Shown in pieces: positions 25,109-33,130 of a DNA stretch of 64,000 nucleotides (position 1 is the first letter of the stretch; every line of letters starts with the position of its first letter). Below the pieces are notes generated by a model, which had not been told where the DNA came from, did not search any database, and saw only the letters and a list, made by a program, of their open reading frames with translations. The DNA comes from Heliomicrobium gestii. Lineage in GTDB: Bacteria > Bacillota > Desulfitobacteriia > Heliobacteriales > Heliobacteriaceae. Position numbers and translations under genes: made by a program. The stretch spans positions 1-64,000 of the forward strand of contig NZ_WXEX01000012.1 of assembly GCF_009877435.1 (NCBI RefSeq), read 5' to 3'.

Positions 25109-26401
25109 ATGAGCAGTTCCTTGCAAGTCATCCTAACCCGCACCGCGAACCAGCCCGTAAACCGGGCCATCGAATTCATCGTCAACGCCGGTCGCGTGCT
25201 CCTCGAATCGAACGCCGAGGTGTACCGGGTGCAAGACACGGTCCAAAAGATGGGAACCGCTCTCGGCATCGACGATCTGGAGAGTTATGTCACCCCGGCG
25301 GGCGTCTTCGTCAGCTATGTCGATGACGAAGGCAACCCCCGCACCTACTTCCGGCGCGTATCAAAAAAAGGCGTCAATCTCAGCCGGATTTCCGCCATCA
25401 ATCATCTCTCCCGCCAGGTGGCCCGCAAAGAGATCTCCCTCGAAGCCGCCTTTGCCGATTTGGAAAAAATCGAAAACACGCCGCCCCCCTATTCACCGCT
25501 GCTGAGACTCGCCGTCATCTCGATGACGGCAGCCGGTTCCGCCGCCATCTTCGGCGGCGAATGGATGGAATGCGGACTGGCCCTGGTGATGGCCTTTCTC
25601 GCCTTTTTGCTGATCGACGGCACCAAACTCGTCGCCATCGCCTATCTGCGCGAACTGCTCCTGGGCGCTGTCGGCACCGGCCTCGTCCTGGCGGCGCGCG
25701 CGAGCATCAATTTTGACATCGGCCCCGTTGTGGCCGGGGTGCTGGTATCGGCCATCCCGGGCGCTTTTATGGTCAACTCGGTTCGGGATATCATCGCCGG
25801 CGACCTGATCTCCGGCGCCATCCGGGGCCTCGAGTCAGCCGGCCTCGCGGCTGCCCTCTTTGGCGGGGCCGGCATCACGCTGTCCATGGTGGGCACCCAG
25901 TACCTGTCCGAACCGGTGGTGCCGCAGCCGCCGATCATCGCCGTCAGCTTTTTCGTTTCCGCTCTCTTCAGCATTTTTAACCATGCGCCGAAGGGACTGG
26001 TCTTTTCCGGCGGAGTGACAGGGATGCTCAGCGCCACCGTTCTCTATCTGGCCGTGTCCAATGGTTACACGCTGATCCTGGGCATGTTCTGGGGCGCCAT
26101 CGTCGTCGCCATCGTCAGCGAGATCCTCGCCCGCATCCACCTCGTACCTGTCACCGTCTTCATCATCGGCGGTTTTATGCCCCTGTTGCCGGGGATTTGG
26201 TTTTTCCGGGCCACCATCTTCCTCTTCACGGGAAACTACCTCGACGTCCTGGAACCGCTGATGGTCGGCTTCGGCGGCATTGTCGCCGTGGGCGCCGGCG
26301 TGGCCATCGTGACAGCGGTGATGCGGCACTGGAAACAGAACCGGTGGAACATCCGCCTTGACTGGCGCTACTGGCATAAACGGGTGAAGCGGAGCCTGTA
26401 G
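25109..26401 (+). CDS. Threonine/serine exporter family protein (ThrE, full-length fusion)
   Basis: 430 residues; ATG 25109 preceded by GGAGGTGAT at 8 bases. N-terminal soluble ThrE domain with the family motif NAGRVLLESNAEVYRVQDTV and YVTPAGVFVS, followed by about ten membrane helices. Both halves that are separate proteins in many Bacillota (the 5-helix YjjP-like part and the 5-helix YjjB-like part) are joined here; the second begins around residue 285. The strongly conserved PGAFMVNSVRDIIAGDLISG and PLLPGIWFF motifs are present. It likely exports small amino acids or related organic acids using the proton gradient. Confidence 0.88.
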   Translation: MSSSLQVILTRTANQPVNRAIEFIVNAGRVLLESNAEVYRVQDTVQKMGTALGIDDLESYVTPAGVFVSYVDDEGNPRTYFRRVSKKGVNLSRISAINHLSRQVARKEISLEAAFADLEKIENTPPPYSPLLRLAVISMTAAGSAAIFGGEWMECGLALVMAFLAFLLIDGTKLVAIAYLRELLLGAVGTGLVLAARASINFDIGPVVAGVLVSAIPGAFMVNSVRDIIAGDLISGAIRGLESAGLAAALFGGAGITLSMVGTQYLSEPVVPQPPIIAVSFFVSALFSIFNHAPKGLVFSGGVTGMLSATVLYLAVSNGYTLILGMFWGAIVVAIVSEILARIHLVPVTVFIIGGFMPLLPGIWFFRATIFLFTGNYLDVLEPLMVGFGGIVAVGAGVAIVTAVMRHWKQNRWNIRLDWRYWHKRVKRSL

Positions 26402-26442
26402 CGGCAAGCGCCCAGGAGTAATGAATATAGAAACATTCGGCT

Positions 26443-27225
26443 TCAGTCCTTGCCGTCGCTCCCGCTGACGCGCCCCAGGCCGCCGCAGTTCGGACAAGCC
26501 TGGACGGTCAAGGGTTGTTCCAGGCCGCTCAATTCCATCAGTTCAGCGTCAAGCAGGATCGTCTTCGTCGGTCCGTCGGCGATGATCTCGCCCTGTTGGA
26601 TGACGATCGTCCGATCGCAGTTCTCCAAGACCATGTCCAGATCATGGCTGGTGATGATTTTCGTATGGGGAAAGCTGCGCAGCAATTCCATAAACCGCCT
26701 GCGCGATTTCGGATCCAATGCCGACGTGGGCTCGTCCATGACGAGGATGTCCGGCCCCATGGACAAGACAGAGGCAATGGCGGCGGCGCGCTTCTCCCCG
26801 CCGGAGAGCTTAAAGGGCGCCCGATCCTTCAGGTGAGCGATCCCGACGGCCGCCAAGGCCGCCTCGACCCGCTTCTCCACCGCTTGTTCATCCAGCTTGC
26901 TGTTGCGCGGGCCAAAAGCCACGTCATCATAGACGGTGGTCATGAACAACTGATCGTCGGGATCCTGAAAGACCATGCCCATCCGTTGCCGGATCTGGGG
27001 CAAGGTCTTTTTTGTCACGGCGATGCCGTCCACGACGATCTCCCCGCTCGAAGGCCAAAGCAGCCCCATCATCAGCAACAACAGCGTTGTCTTGCCGGCG
27101 CCGTTACCACCGATGATGGCCACCGACTCACCCGGCGTGACGTGAAAGGACAGCCCCTTGATCGCCGGGTGGCCGTCGGGATAGGTATAACGCAGGTTGT
27201 TGACTTCCAGTTTGCCACCGCTCAT
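26443..27225 (-). CDS. cbiO: ECF transporter ATPase, cobalt/nickel (CbiO)
   Basis: 260 residues from ATG 27225, overlapping the cbiQ stop by ATGA. ABC ATPase: Walker A GGNGAGKTT, Q-loop VFQDPDDQL, signature LSGGEKRAAAIA, Walker B DILVMDEPTSALD, H-loop ITSHDLDM. It powers uptake through CbiQ and CbiM. After the usual end there is a short extension with CPNCGGLGR, a possible metal-binding CxxC, which I do not associate with typical CbiO. Confidence 0.92.
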   Translation of the reverse strand: MSGGKLEVNNLRYTYPDGHPAIKGLSFHVTPGESVAIIGGNGAGKTTLLLLMMGLLWPSSGEIVVDGIAVTKKTLPQIRQRMGMVFQDPDDQLFMTTVYDDVAFGPRNSKLDEQAVEKRVEAALAAVGIAHLKDRAPFKLSGGEKRAAAIASVLSMGPDILVMDEPTSALDPKSRRRFMELLRSFPHTKIITSHDLDMVLENCDRTIVIQQGEIIADGPTKTILLDAELMELSGLEQPLTVQACPNCGGLGRVSGSDGKD

Positions 27226-28034
27226 CGCAGCACCCCCGTAATCAAAGAACCGAGCCACGCCGACAGGTTTACGAAGCGGGCCGCCAGGAAAAAGGCGACC
27301 CAACCGGCGGTAAAGCCGTAATCGCTCGCCTTGACCTTCATCGCCGCCTCTCCGGCCTGAAAATCGCCGTCAAAGCCGCGCAGCCGCATGGCCTCATAGA
27401 CGCGCTGGGCCCTGTCCACCGTCCGCAGCAACAGTTGCCCCGCCAGGGATCCCCAGGCAGTCCAATGGACGCCCCTTTGCTCGGGCGCCCGCAGCGAGTA
27501 AGCCATGACGGTGCGCTGCACCTCTTCCATCAGCACGGAAATATACCGGTAGGTCAGCATCAACTGCAGCACGAACAGCTTCGGCGCCTTGAGCAGGCGC
27601 AATGCGACAGCGATGCGGTCCATCCCCGTCGTCGCGATCAAGATAAGCGTGGCCGTCACCGTCAGGGCCGATTTAAGAAGAAGCGAAACAAAAACGAGCC
27701 ATCCCGCTGAAAGGGTCATTCCGCCTACCGTGACGACCTCCCGGTTAAGCAAGGGGCTCAAGATGCCAATGGTGACCACAAAAGCCTCTACAAACAAGAG
27801 GCGCTTCACGATGGCATCGGGCGGCAACTCGGCAAGGGCCATCAGCACGACAGGAAAAAGCGCCAGCGGCAGCAGCGCCCCGATCGCCCGGCTGTCAAAA
27901 GAAGTAACCACAGCTAAGTACATAACTGTGGTTACGAGTTTCGCGACCGGGTGCAGCCTATGGATAGAGGTCTGGCGTCGCGCCAGATCGTCCAGATGTC
28001 TCATGCTGAGGAGTGAATCGGCCATATTCCACAT
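27222..28034 (-). CDS. cbiQ: ECF transporter transmembrane T component (CbiQ)
   Basis: 270 residues; start ATG 28034 (alternative ATG 28025), 26 bases after the cbiM stop. Membrane scaffold that couples the ATPase to the metal-binding CbiM. Helices begin near residue 30; the family coupling motifs are visible in MLTYRYISVLMEEVQRTVMA and RAQRVYEAMRLRGFDG, the two Ala-Arg-Gly-type loops that contact CbiO. Conserved CbiQ features VTSFDSRAIGALLP near the start are also present. Confidence 0.92.
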   Translation of the reverse strand: MWNMADSLLSMRHLDDLARRQTSIHRLHPVAKLVTTVMYLAVVTSFDSRAIGALLPLALFPVVLMALAELPPDAIVKRLLFVEAFVVTIGILSPLLNREVVTVGGMTLSAGWLVFVSLLLKSALTVTATLILIATTGMDRIAVALRLLKAPKLFVLQLMLTYRYISVLMEEVQRTVMAYSLRAPEQRGVHWTAWGSLAGQLLLRTVDRAQRVYEAMRLRGFDGDFQAGEAAMKVKASDYGFTAGWVAFFLAARFVNLSAWLGSLITGVLR

Positions 28035-28060
28035 CGTCGTTAGTCCCCGTCCTACGAATC

Positions 28061-29227
28061 TCAGGCGTTGACCTTTCGTTGCTGTCGTTTCGACAGATGG
28101 ATCAAAAATCCGATCAAGGCGGACAGGGCCAGCGTCAGCAGGCCGCCGACGATGCCGGACACGGACGTTCCCGCATTGACATTCGGCCAGGACGCTTCCG
28201 CCGTCTCGGTTGCCTCCGTCGCGCCTGACTCGGAAGCGTTCAAAAGGGAGGCGCCGGACGCAGTGGAACCGGTGTCACCCGATTTTACTGCCGGGTTATC
28301 TATTATTTCCGATTTTGCCGCAGTTGTTTCTGAGGGCTCTGACTCGGCTCTTTTGAAGTCGTAATCAGGTAAAAAGGCCGTCTTTTTTTGGAGCACGGCA
28401 AAGGCATTGTGCACATCATCGGAAGCTTCCAATTCCGTCGTTCCCGCTGTCTTCTCCATCGACCATTCCAGTCCGTCCGGATTTGCCGACGCAAACCAGG
28501 ACAGCAGGCCACCGACGATCACAGCGGAAACGGCCAGTCCCTGCAACACCTTGCGCAACGAAAGATCGCCATAGCTTTGACCGGTGATTGCCAGCTCCAG
28601 GATCTCCGGGCGGCTTTTCCAGACAAAGGTCACGATGGCCGCCGTCACCAGACCTTCCACGATGCCGATGGCCAGGTGGATCGGCTGCATCAACAACAGG
28701 AAGGTGTTAAAGGGCAGTTCTGTCTTGCCCGATAAGATCGTCTCCAAAACCACGCTGAAGGCGCCCAGTTGAAGACCGACGACAACAGATGCAATCGAGG
28801 CCACAAGCATGCGGTTGGCCGTCAGTCCCTTTCTTAGGATGGCTTTATACAGCAATGGGTAGGCGACAAAACAACTGAATGCGCCCATATTGATCAGGTT
28901 GCATCCATAGGCGAGCAGACCGCCGTCCGCAAAAAACAACGCCTGAATCAATAATATAGAAGCCATCGTCAGAAAACCGGCATAAGGTCCCAGCATGATC
29001 GACAGCAGCATGCCGCCGCCGATGTGACCGCTCGAACCGGTGCCGGGGATCGAAAAGTTGATCATCTGCGCGGCAAAGACAAAAGCCCCCATCACCCCCA
29101 TCATGGGGATGATCTTTTCATCGATGTTGTTCTGGACTTTTTTCATCGAGTAGGCCGCAGCTCCAGCGGCAGCAGCCCAGAGGGTCCCCCCCACGACGGG
29201 AGAGATGAGCGCGTCGGCCATATGCAT
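28061..29227 (-). CDS. cbiM: Cobalt/nickel ECF substrate-binding protein CbiM fused to a PDGLE domain
   Basis: 388 residues; ATG 29227 with GAGAGGAG 10 bases upstream. The N-terminus MHMADALISP matches the family, where Met1-His2 ligate the metal, and GTGSSGHIGGGMLLSIMLGPYAG gives the second conserved His. Residues 1-215 form the CbiM membrane domain; after a junction the PDGLE motif (NPDGLEWSMEKT) marks the second domain, which replaces CbiN, followed by a long Ser/Thr/Glu/Ala linker and a last membrane helix. First gene of the cbiMQO operon. Whether cobalt or nickel is carried is not decided by sequence. Confidence 0.9.
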   Translation of the reverse strand: MHMADALISPVVGGTLWAAAAGAAAYSMKKVQNNIDEKIIPMMGVMGAFVFAAQMINFSIPGTGSSGHIGGGMLLSIMLGPYAGFLTMASILLIQALFFADGGLLAYGCNLINMGAFSCFVAYPLLYKAILRKGLTANRMLVASIASVVVGLQLGAFSVVLETILSGKTELPFNTFLLLMQPIHLAIGIVEGLVTAAIVTFVWKSRPEILELAITGQSYGDLSLRKVLQGLAVSAVIVGGLLSWFASANPDGLEWSMEKTAGTTELEASDDVHNAFAVLQKKTAFLPDYDFKRAESEPSETTAAKSEIIDNPAVKSGDTGSTASGASLLNASESGATEATETAEASWPNVNAGTSVSGIVGGLLTLALSALIGFLIHLSKRQQRKVNA

Positions 29228-29245
29228 ATTCGTAAGCTCCTCTCA

Positions 29246-29305
29246 AAAAAATGACCCATTACGGGTGTTGTCGCATACCCCTTCATGGGGACAACCCTTC
29301 ATGGG
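29246..29305 (-). promoter_or_regulatory. Hairpin-rich leader of cbiMQO, possible attenuator
   Basis: Three similar small hairpins occur in a row on the minus strand: CCCATGAAGGG (29294-29305), CCCCATGAAGGGG (29278-29290) and ACCCGTAATGGGT (29254-29266). GTTGTC and GACAAC flank the middle one. The last hairpin runs into CATTTTTTT just before the cbiM ribosome site, the layout of an intrinsic attenuator. It does not show a cobalamin B12 box, and I could not match it to the NiCo riboswitch. Confidence 0.45.
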
Positions 29306-29361
29306 CCGATTTTGAGATATATTGATCAAACGCATAAAGCCTTCAAGACTTCAATACCCCT

Positions 29362-29390
29362 AATCTATCATCAACTCCTGGGGGCGTCAA
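29362..29390 (-). promoter_or_regulatory. Promoter of cbiMQO
   Basis: TTGACG (29385-29390), a 17-base spacer and TAGATT (29362-29367) on the minus strand. Transcription would begin near 29355, giving a leader of about 125 bases that contains the hairpins. Confidence 0.6.
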
Positions 29391-29402
29391 GGTTTGCCGC
29401 TG

Positions 29403-29615
29403 TCATAACCACTTCATCTTATCCATATCATCCCCCCGCAGTATCGGGGTGATCTTCGATTGCAACGGTTCCGGCACATCCTTCAGCCGGATGTCCTCGA
29501 TCTGAAGGATATCAATCGTGTCGAGTTTCAGCCGCTGCGCCAGTTCCTTGGCCGTCAGCCCTCGATTTTTTCGCAGTTCTCTCACCGTTTTATTTTTGAT
29601 GCCAAAGCCAAACAC
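29403..29615 (-). CDS. Small helix-turn-helix protein (XRE-like)
   Basis: 70 residues from GTG 29615 with GGAGGGGGAG at 5 bases. The segment TVRELRKNRGLTAKELAQRLKLDTIDILQIEDIRL fits an XRE-type helix-turn-helix (recognition helix around residues 30-40). Too short to carry a sensor domain. It ends just upstream of the cbiM promoter (stop at 29403, -35 at 29390) on the same strand, so it could be a local regulator of the metal operon; that is inference. Confidence 0.65.
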   Translation of the reverse strand: MFGFGIKNKTVRELRKNRGLTAKELAQRLKLDTIDILQIEDIRLKDVPEPLQSKITPILRGDDMDKMKWL

Positions 29616-29708
29616 AGGTCTCCCCCTCCTGCTGTATTCTTCAACATTTGCAGGAGAAAATCCTTGTCCACATCCGTTGATTTCCTTCCGCTGCGGCCGA
29701 GAACAGGG

Positions 29709-31328
29709 CTATAAAAACAGGGGGCGCGCGGAACCCATTTCGATATCGACGACGACGGGCTTTTCCCGCGTCATTGCCGTGGCCAAGGCTGCAGGCAGCT
29801 GCGAGCTTTCACTCACCCTGAACCCTTCAGCGCCACAGGCGATGGCCACCGCCGCAAAATCGAGTGGGGCGAGGTCTGTTCCCAGCGGCTTCAACCCCGC
29901 CTTTTCCATGCGATCCGCTTCTAAAGCATACCTTCGGTCATGAAACACGAGGACGACCACCGGGAGTTGATGCCGCACCGCCGTGACGATTTCCGTAAGG
30001 GTCAGCGGCAAGCCGCCATCACCTGTGAGCACAACGACTCTCTTTCCCGGCTCGGCCGCTTGCGCCCCGATGGCGTAGGGCAATGCGGCGCCAATGGACC
30101 GCCAGTTCTCTGACAGGATCACCTGTTGCCTTTTCGGCAGAAAACCCCGGTCAAACCAGTGCATGAATTCACCAGTATCGACAGCGATGATCGCGTCAGG
30201 GGGCACTCGATCATTCAACAGGGAGATGACCTGTGGCGGATCGATCGGTTCGCTCGAGCCCTTGGGGCTGTTCTCTTGACCCACCGGCGCAATCATGGCC
30301 AAGAGCGCGTCATGGGCTTGTTCTATTTCCCCGATCCACGCTGAATCCGGCCGGTCCTGTTGAGCCTTCTCCACCAACATGGGCAAAATTGCGGCCACAT
30401 CGCCCGTGAGGGAACAGGGGCGGAGCTCATGGGCCAACCATTTGGGATGGGTGTCGATTTGCGCCACAGCGATGTGGGCGGGGATGAATTTGTGTTCAAA
30501 GGGGCTTGCGCCGATCAGCAGGATCAGATCGGCCCGCGCGAGGGGTTCCGGGATGTGGGCCTCCCCCAATCCGCCGAGGAACCTTTTATCCGTCGCCGGG
30601 ACGATGGCACGGGCGCCTTGACCGGGAATGATCCCGGCGCCCAGCGCTTCTGTCAATTGCAGGAGTTCATCGCGAAAGGGGAGTGCCCTTCGTCCGACGA
30701 TGACCAGCGGACGCTTGCACTGGTTCAGCAGGTCTGCCACTTGGTCGATGTCTCCCTGCATCTTCGGGAGCTGCGGCGCGCCCAGGGCAGGGATGGCGAC
30801 GATTTCCGGAGCCGGGCTGCTTTGGATGTCTTTGGGGATCGTGATCTGGCAAGGAACTCTGTCGCCGATCGCCTTTTCCATGGCGGCTTTGAGTATATCG
30901 ATCGCCGATTCCGGCCGGGTGAGCGTGACGGTCATCGCCGTGATCGGGGCGAAGAGTTGCTGCTGATCGATATACTGCTTGGCGGCGGTCGCCACCTTCC
31001 CTGTCTCCACCTGTCCGGTGATGACCAAAAGGGGGATCTCGTCCCGGTAGGCGTCCGCCACGGCGTTGACGAGATTCGCCGCTCCCGGTCCGGCAGTGGC
31101 GATACACAGACCGGGCCGGCCTGTTGCCCTGGCTTCGCCGCCGGCCATGAAGGCGGCCCCCGTTTCACTGACCGCGCCGATATAGCGCAGCGATTGGGTT
31201 CTGCCCAAGGCGTCGAGCAAGGGAAAAATCGCGTCGCCAGCCACCCCGTACACGCGCTCGATCCCCCACTCCGCAACAGCCCGCCAAAGCAGAGCGGCGA
31301 CGGTAGATTGCACAAGCTTGTCCTCCAT
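29709..31328 (-). CDS. Thiamine-pyrophosphate enzyme, acetolactate synthase/pyruvate oxidase family
   Basis: 539 residues from ATG 31328 (TTG 31334 is an alternative; the ribosome site is weak). Three-domain TPP fold: N-terminal pyrimidine domain with YGVAGDAIFPLLDAL and the activating Glu in AVSETGAAFMAGG; middle domain RPLVIVGRRALPF; C-terminal PP domain with LTGDGGLPLTLTEIV. The Mg-binding Asn-Asn that ends the GDG motif reads His-Asp (LVFHDRRYAL). Pyruvate oxidase or acetolactate synthase activity cannot be separated by eye. It is divergent from a lactate permease, so a pyruvate/lactate-linked role is plausible. Confidence 0.75.
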   Translation of the reverse strand: MEDKLVQSTVAALLWRAVAEWGIERVYGVAGDAIFPLLDALGRTQSLRYIGAVSETGAAFMAGGEARATGRPGLCIATAGPGAANLVNAVADAYRDEIPLLVITGQVETGKVATAAKQYIDQQQLFAPITAMTVTLTRPESAIDILKAAMEKAIGDRVPCQITIPKDIQSSPAPEIVAIPALGAPQLPKMQGDIDQVADLLNQCKRPLVIVGRRALPFRDELLQLTEALGAGIIPGQGARAIVPATDKRFLGGLGEAHIPEPLARADLILLIGASPFEHKFIPAHIAVAQIDTHPKWLAHELRPCSLTGDVAAILPMLVEKAQQDRPDSAWIGEIEQAHDALLAMIAPVGQENSPKGSSEPIDPPQVISLLNDRVPPDAIIAVDTGEFMHWFDRGFLPKRQQVILSENWRSIGAALPYAIGAQAAEPGKRVVVLTGDGGLPLTLTEIVTAVRHQLPVVVLVFHDRRYALEADRMEKAGLKPLGTDLAPLDFAAVAIACGAEGFRVSESSQLPAALATAMTREKPVVVDIEMGSARPLFL

Positions 31329-31409
31329 CCTCAACGATTGATCGCGCCCTTATTATGCGCAAAAAAACCAATGCTGCAATGAAGTTTTTCCGAACCGCAA
31401 CCGTAATTA

Positions 31410-31418
31410 TGATATAAT
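31410..31418 (+). promoter_or_regulatory. Extended -10 promoter of the lactate permease gene
   Basis: TGATATAAT: a perfect TATAAT at 31413-31418 preceded by the TGn extension, 42 bases ahead of the TTG start. The -35 region (CCGAAC) is poor, as is common with extended -10 promoters. Confidence 0.55.
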
Positions 31419-31459
31419 CGGATTCAAAAAAATATGTGTAGCATGGGAGGACGGTAGTT

Positions 31460-33028
31460 TTGGCTCTTTCTCTTTCTTTGACCCTGCTTCCGATCGCGGT
31501 CATCGTTTTGTTGATGACCTGGCGACGGATGGCGGCCGATCTCAGTGGCATGGTAGGATGGTTGCTTAGCCTGTTGATCGCTTGCCTTTTCTTCTCCACC
31601 AGTTGGGAGGCGGGATTGCGCGCCAGCCTGGCCGGCGTTGTCTCCTCCTTCCCCGTTTCGCTGATGGTGCTCGCCTCGATTCTCCAGATCACCTTTATGG
31701 AACGGACCGGCGCCTTAAAGCGCATCGTCGTTTTTGTCAAAACCCTGGCGCCCCAGGACAAGGCCGTGCAGATCATGCTCCTGAACGTGGGCGCCGGCAC
31801 GCTCCTCGTCTCCATCGGCGCCACGCCCGTGTCGATCCTGCCGCCGATCCTGGTGGCCCTCGGCTATTCGACCTTTGTCGCCGTGGCGCTGCCGGCCATC
31901 GGCTTTGACGCCCTTTGCACCTACGCCCTGCTCGGCGCGCCCCTCGTCGTCTTCGCCGACTTGACCGGCACGTCCCTCGTCCAGGCGGCCCAGGTGTTCT
32001 CCAAGTTTCTTCCCATGATTTCCACCCTGATCGGTTTCGGCATGCTCTGGATCGTCGGGCGCTGGGATCTGGTGCGACGGGGCTTCCTGCCCTGCCTGAT
32101 CGCCGGCATGACCAACGGCGGGACGGCCGTCGCCATCAGTTACATCCCCTTCTTCGCCTCCGGCGTCGTCCTGACGGGCGTGATCGCCGGTTCCTGCACC
32201 ATCCTGGTGATGCTCCTCTACCTCAAAGTGACGGGGCGGCCGATCATCGACCGTTCCGGCCTGACCGAGGCAGACCTGGCTGTGGAAAAACAGATGTCCC
32301 TGTCTGTGGCCCTTTCCCCTTGGTTGATTCTCTGCGCCATCTTGATGGTGACAAACTTTTTCCCGCCCCTCTTCCAACTGCTCTTTGCCGATTGGGCCAT
32401 GCCCCTGGCGATCATCCCCGGCCAGGTGATCAAGACGCGCATGCTCTGGAACGCCTACACCTGGGTGCTCGTCAGCACGGCCTTGTCGATGATCTGGCTC
32501 AGGCCGGACCGGACCGCTGTTTCGGAGACGATCGCCAAGTGGCTCCAACGGGCGCCCCGGCCCACCTTGGCCGCCGCCGTCTTCTTCGCCATCGCCTTTG
32601 TGATGAACAACTCGGGCATGCAGAACATCGAAGGCGTCTGGAAGATCGCTGATCCGGCGACCAACATGATCTCCATTCTGGCGAAGGCCTCGGCGTCAAC
32701 CTTCGGCGTCCTCTATCCCTTTGTCAGCGGCTACCTGGGGCTCTTCGGCGGTTTTGTCAGCGGCAGCGAAGCCTCGACGATCGCCATGTTCACCAAGTAC
32801 CACCTGCTCACATCAAAACTCCTGAACGTCGACCCCCTGATCGTCATCGCCGGGACGGCCATCGGCGGCGGGTTGGCCAGCGTCATCTCGCCGGCGAAGC
32901 TGCAAAATGCCGCCGCCACCATTGACGCCCTCGGCATTGAGAGCGAAGTGATCAAGACGGCTTTCGTGCTGTCGGCGCTGCTGACGGCGATCACGGCGGT
33001 GATGGCGCAGGTGTTGGCCTTTATTTGA
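31460..33028 (+). CDS. L-lactate permease family transporter (LctP/GlcA)
   Basis: 522 residues; TTG start at 31460 with GGGAGG 9 bases upstream. Some 13 membrane helices. Family motifs visible: FMERTGALKRIV, NVGAGTLLVSIGATPVSILPPI, GFDALCTYALLGAPLVVF, MNNSGMQNIEGVW (a motif like NYSGM), and SGYLGLFGGFVSGSEAST near the C-terminus. These proteins take up lactate or glycolate with protons. Sits back to back with the TPP enzyme gene, fitting use of lactate through pyruvate. Confidence 0.88.
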   Translation: MALSLSLTLLPIAVIVLLMTWRRMAADLSGMVGWLLSLLIACLFFSTSWEAGLRASLAGVVSSFPVSLMVLASILQITFMERTGALKRIVVFVKTLAPQDKAVQIMLLNVGAGTLLVSIGATPVSILPPILVALGYSTFVAVALPAIGFDALCTYALLGAPLVVFADLTGTSLVQAAQVFSKFLPMISTLIGFGMLWIVGRWDLVRRGFLPCLIAGMTNGGTAVAISYIPFFASGVVLTGVIAGSCTILVMLLYLKVTGRPIIDRSGLTEADLAVEKQMSLSVALSPWLILCAILMVTNFFPPLFQLLFADWAMPLAIIPGQVIKTRMLWNAYTWVLVSTALSMIWLRPDRTAVSETIAKWLQRAPRPTLAAAVFFAIAFVMNNSGMQNIEGVWKIADPATNMISILAKASASTFGVLYPFVSGYLGLFGGFVSGSEASTIAMFTKYHLLTSKLLNVDPLIVIAGTAIGGGLASVISPAKLQNAAATIDALGIESEVIKTAFVLSALLTAITAVMAQVLAFI

Positions 33029-33078
33029 TAGTAAACCTGTCTCTGCCACGGTAACGGTGTAACGAGAATCTTGACGGC

Positions 33079-33123
33079 AACCCCCTGCTGCGCCAAGGCG
33101 ACAGCAGGGGGTCTGTTTTTTTT
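33079..33123 (+). terminator. Rho-independent terminator after the lactate permease
   Basis: ACCCCCTGCTG / CAGCAGGGGGT, an 11 bp stem with an 11-base loop, followed by CTG and eight T. Lies just before the convergent mutS2 stop. Confidence 0.9.
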
Positions 33124-33130
33124 CGCCTCG

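Noticed and set aside
29228-29400. Cobalamin riboswitch upstream of cbiM
   Set aside because: No B12 box or the typical long conserved core; kept only as an unnamed leader.
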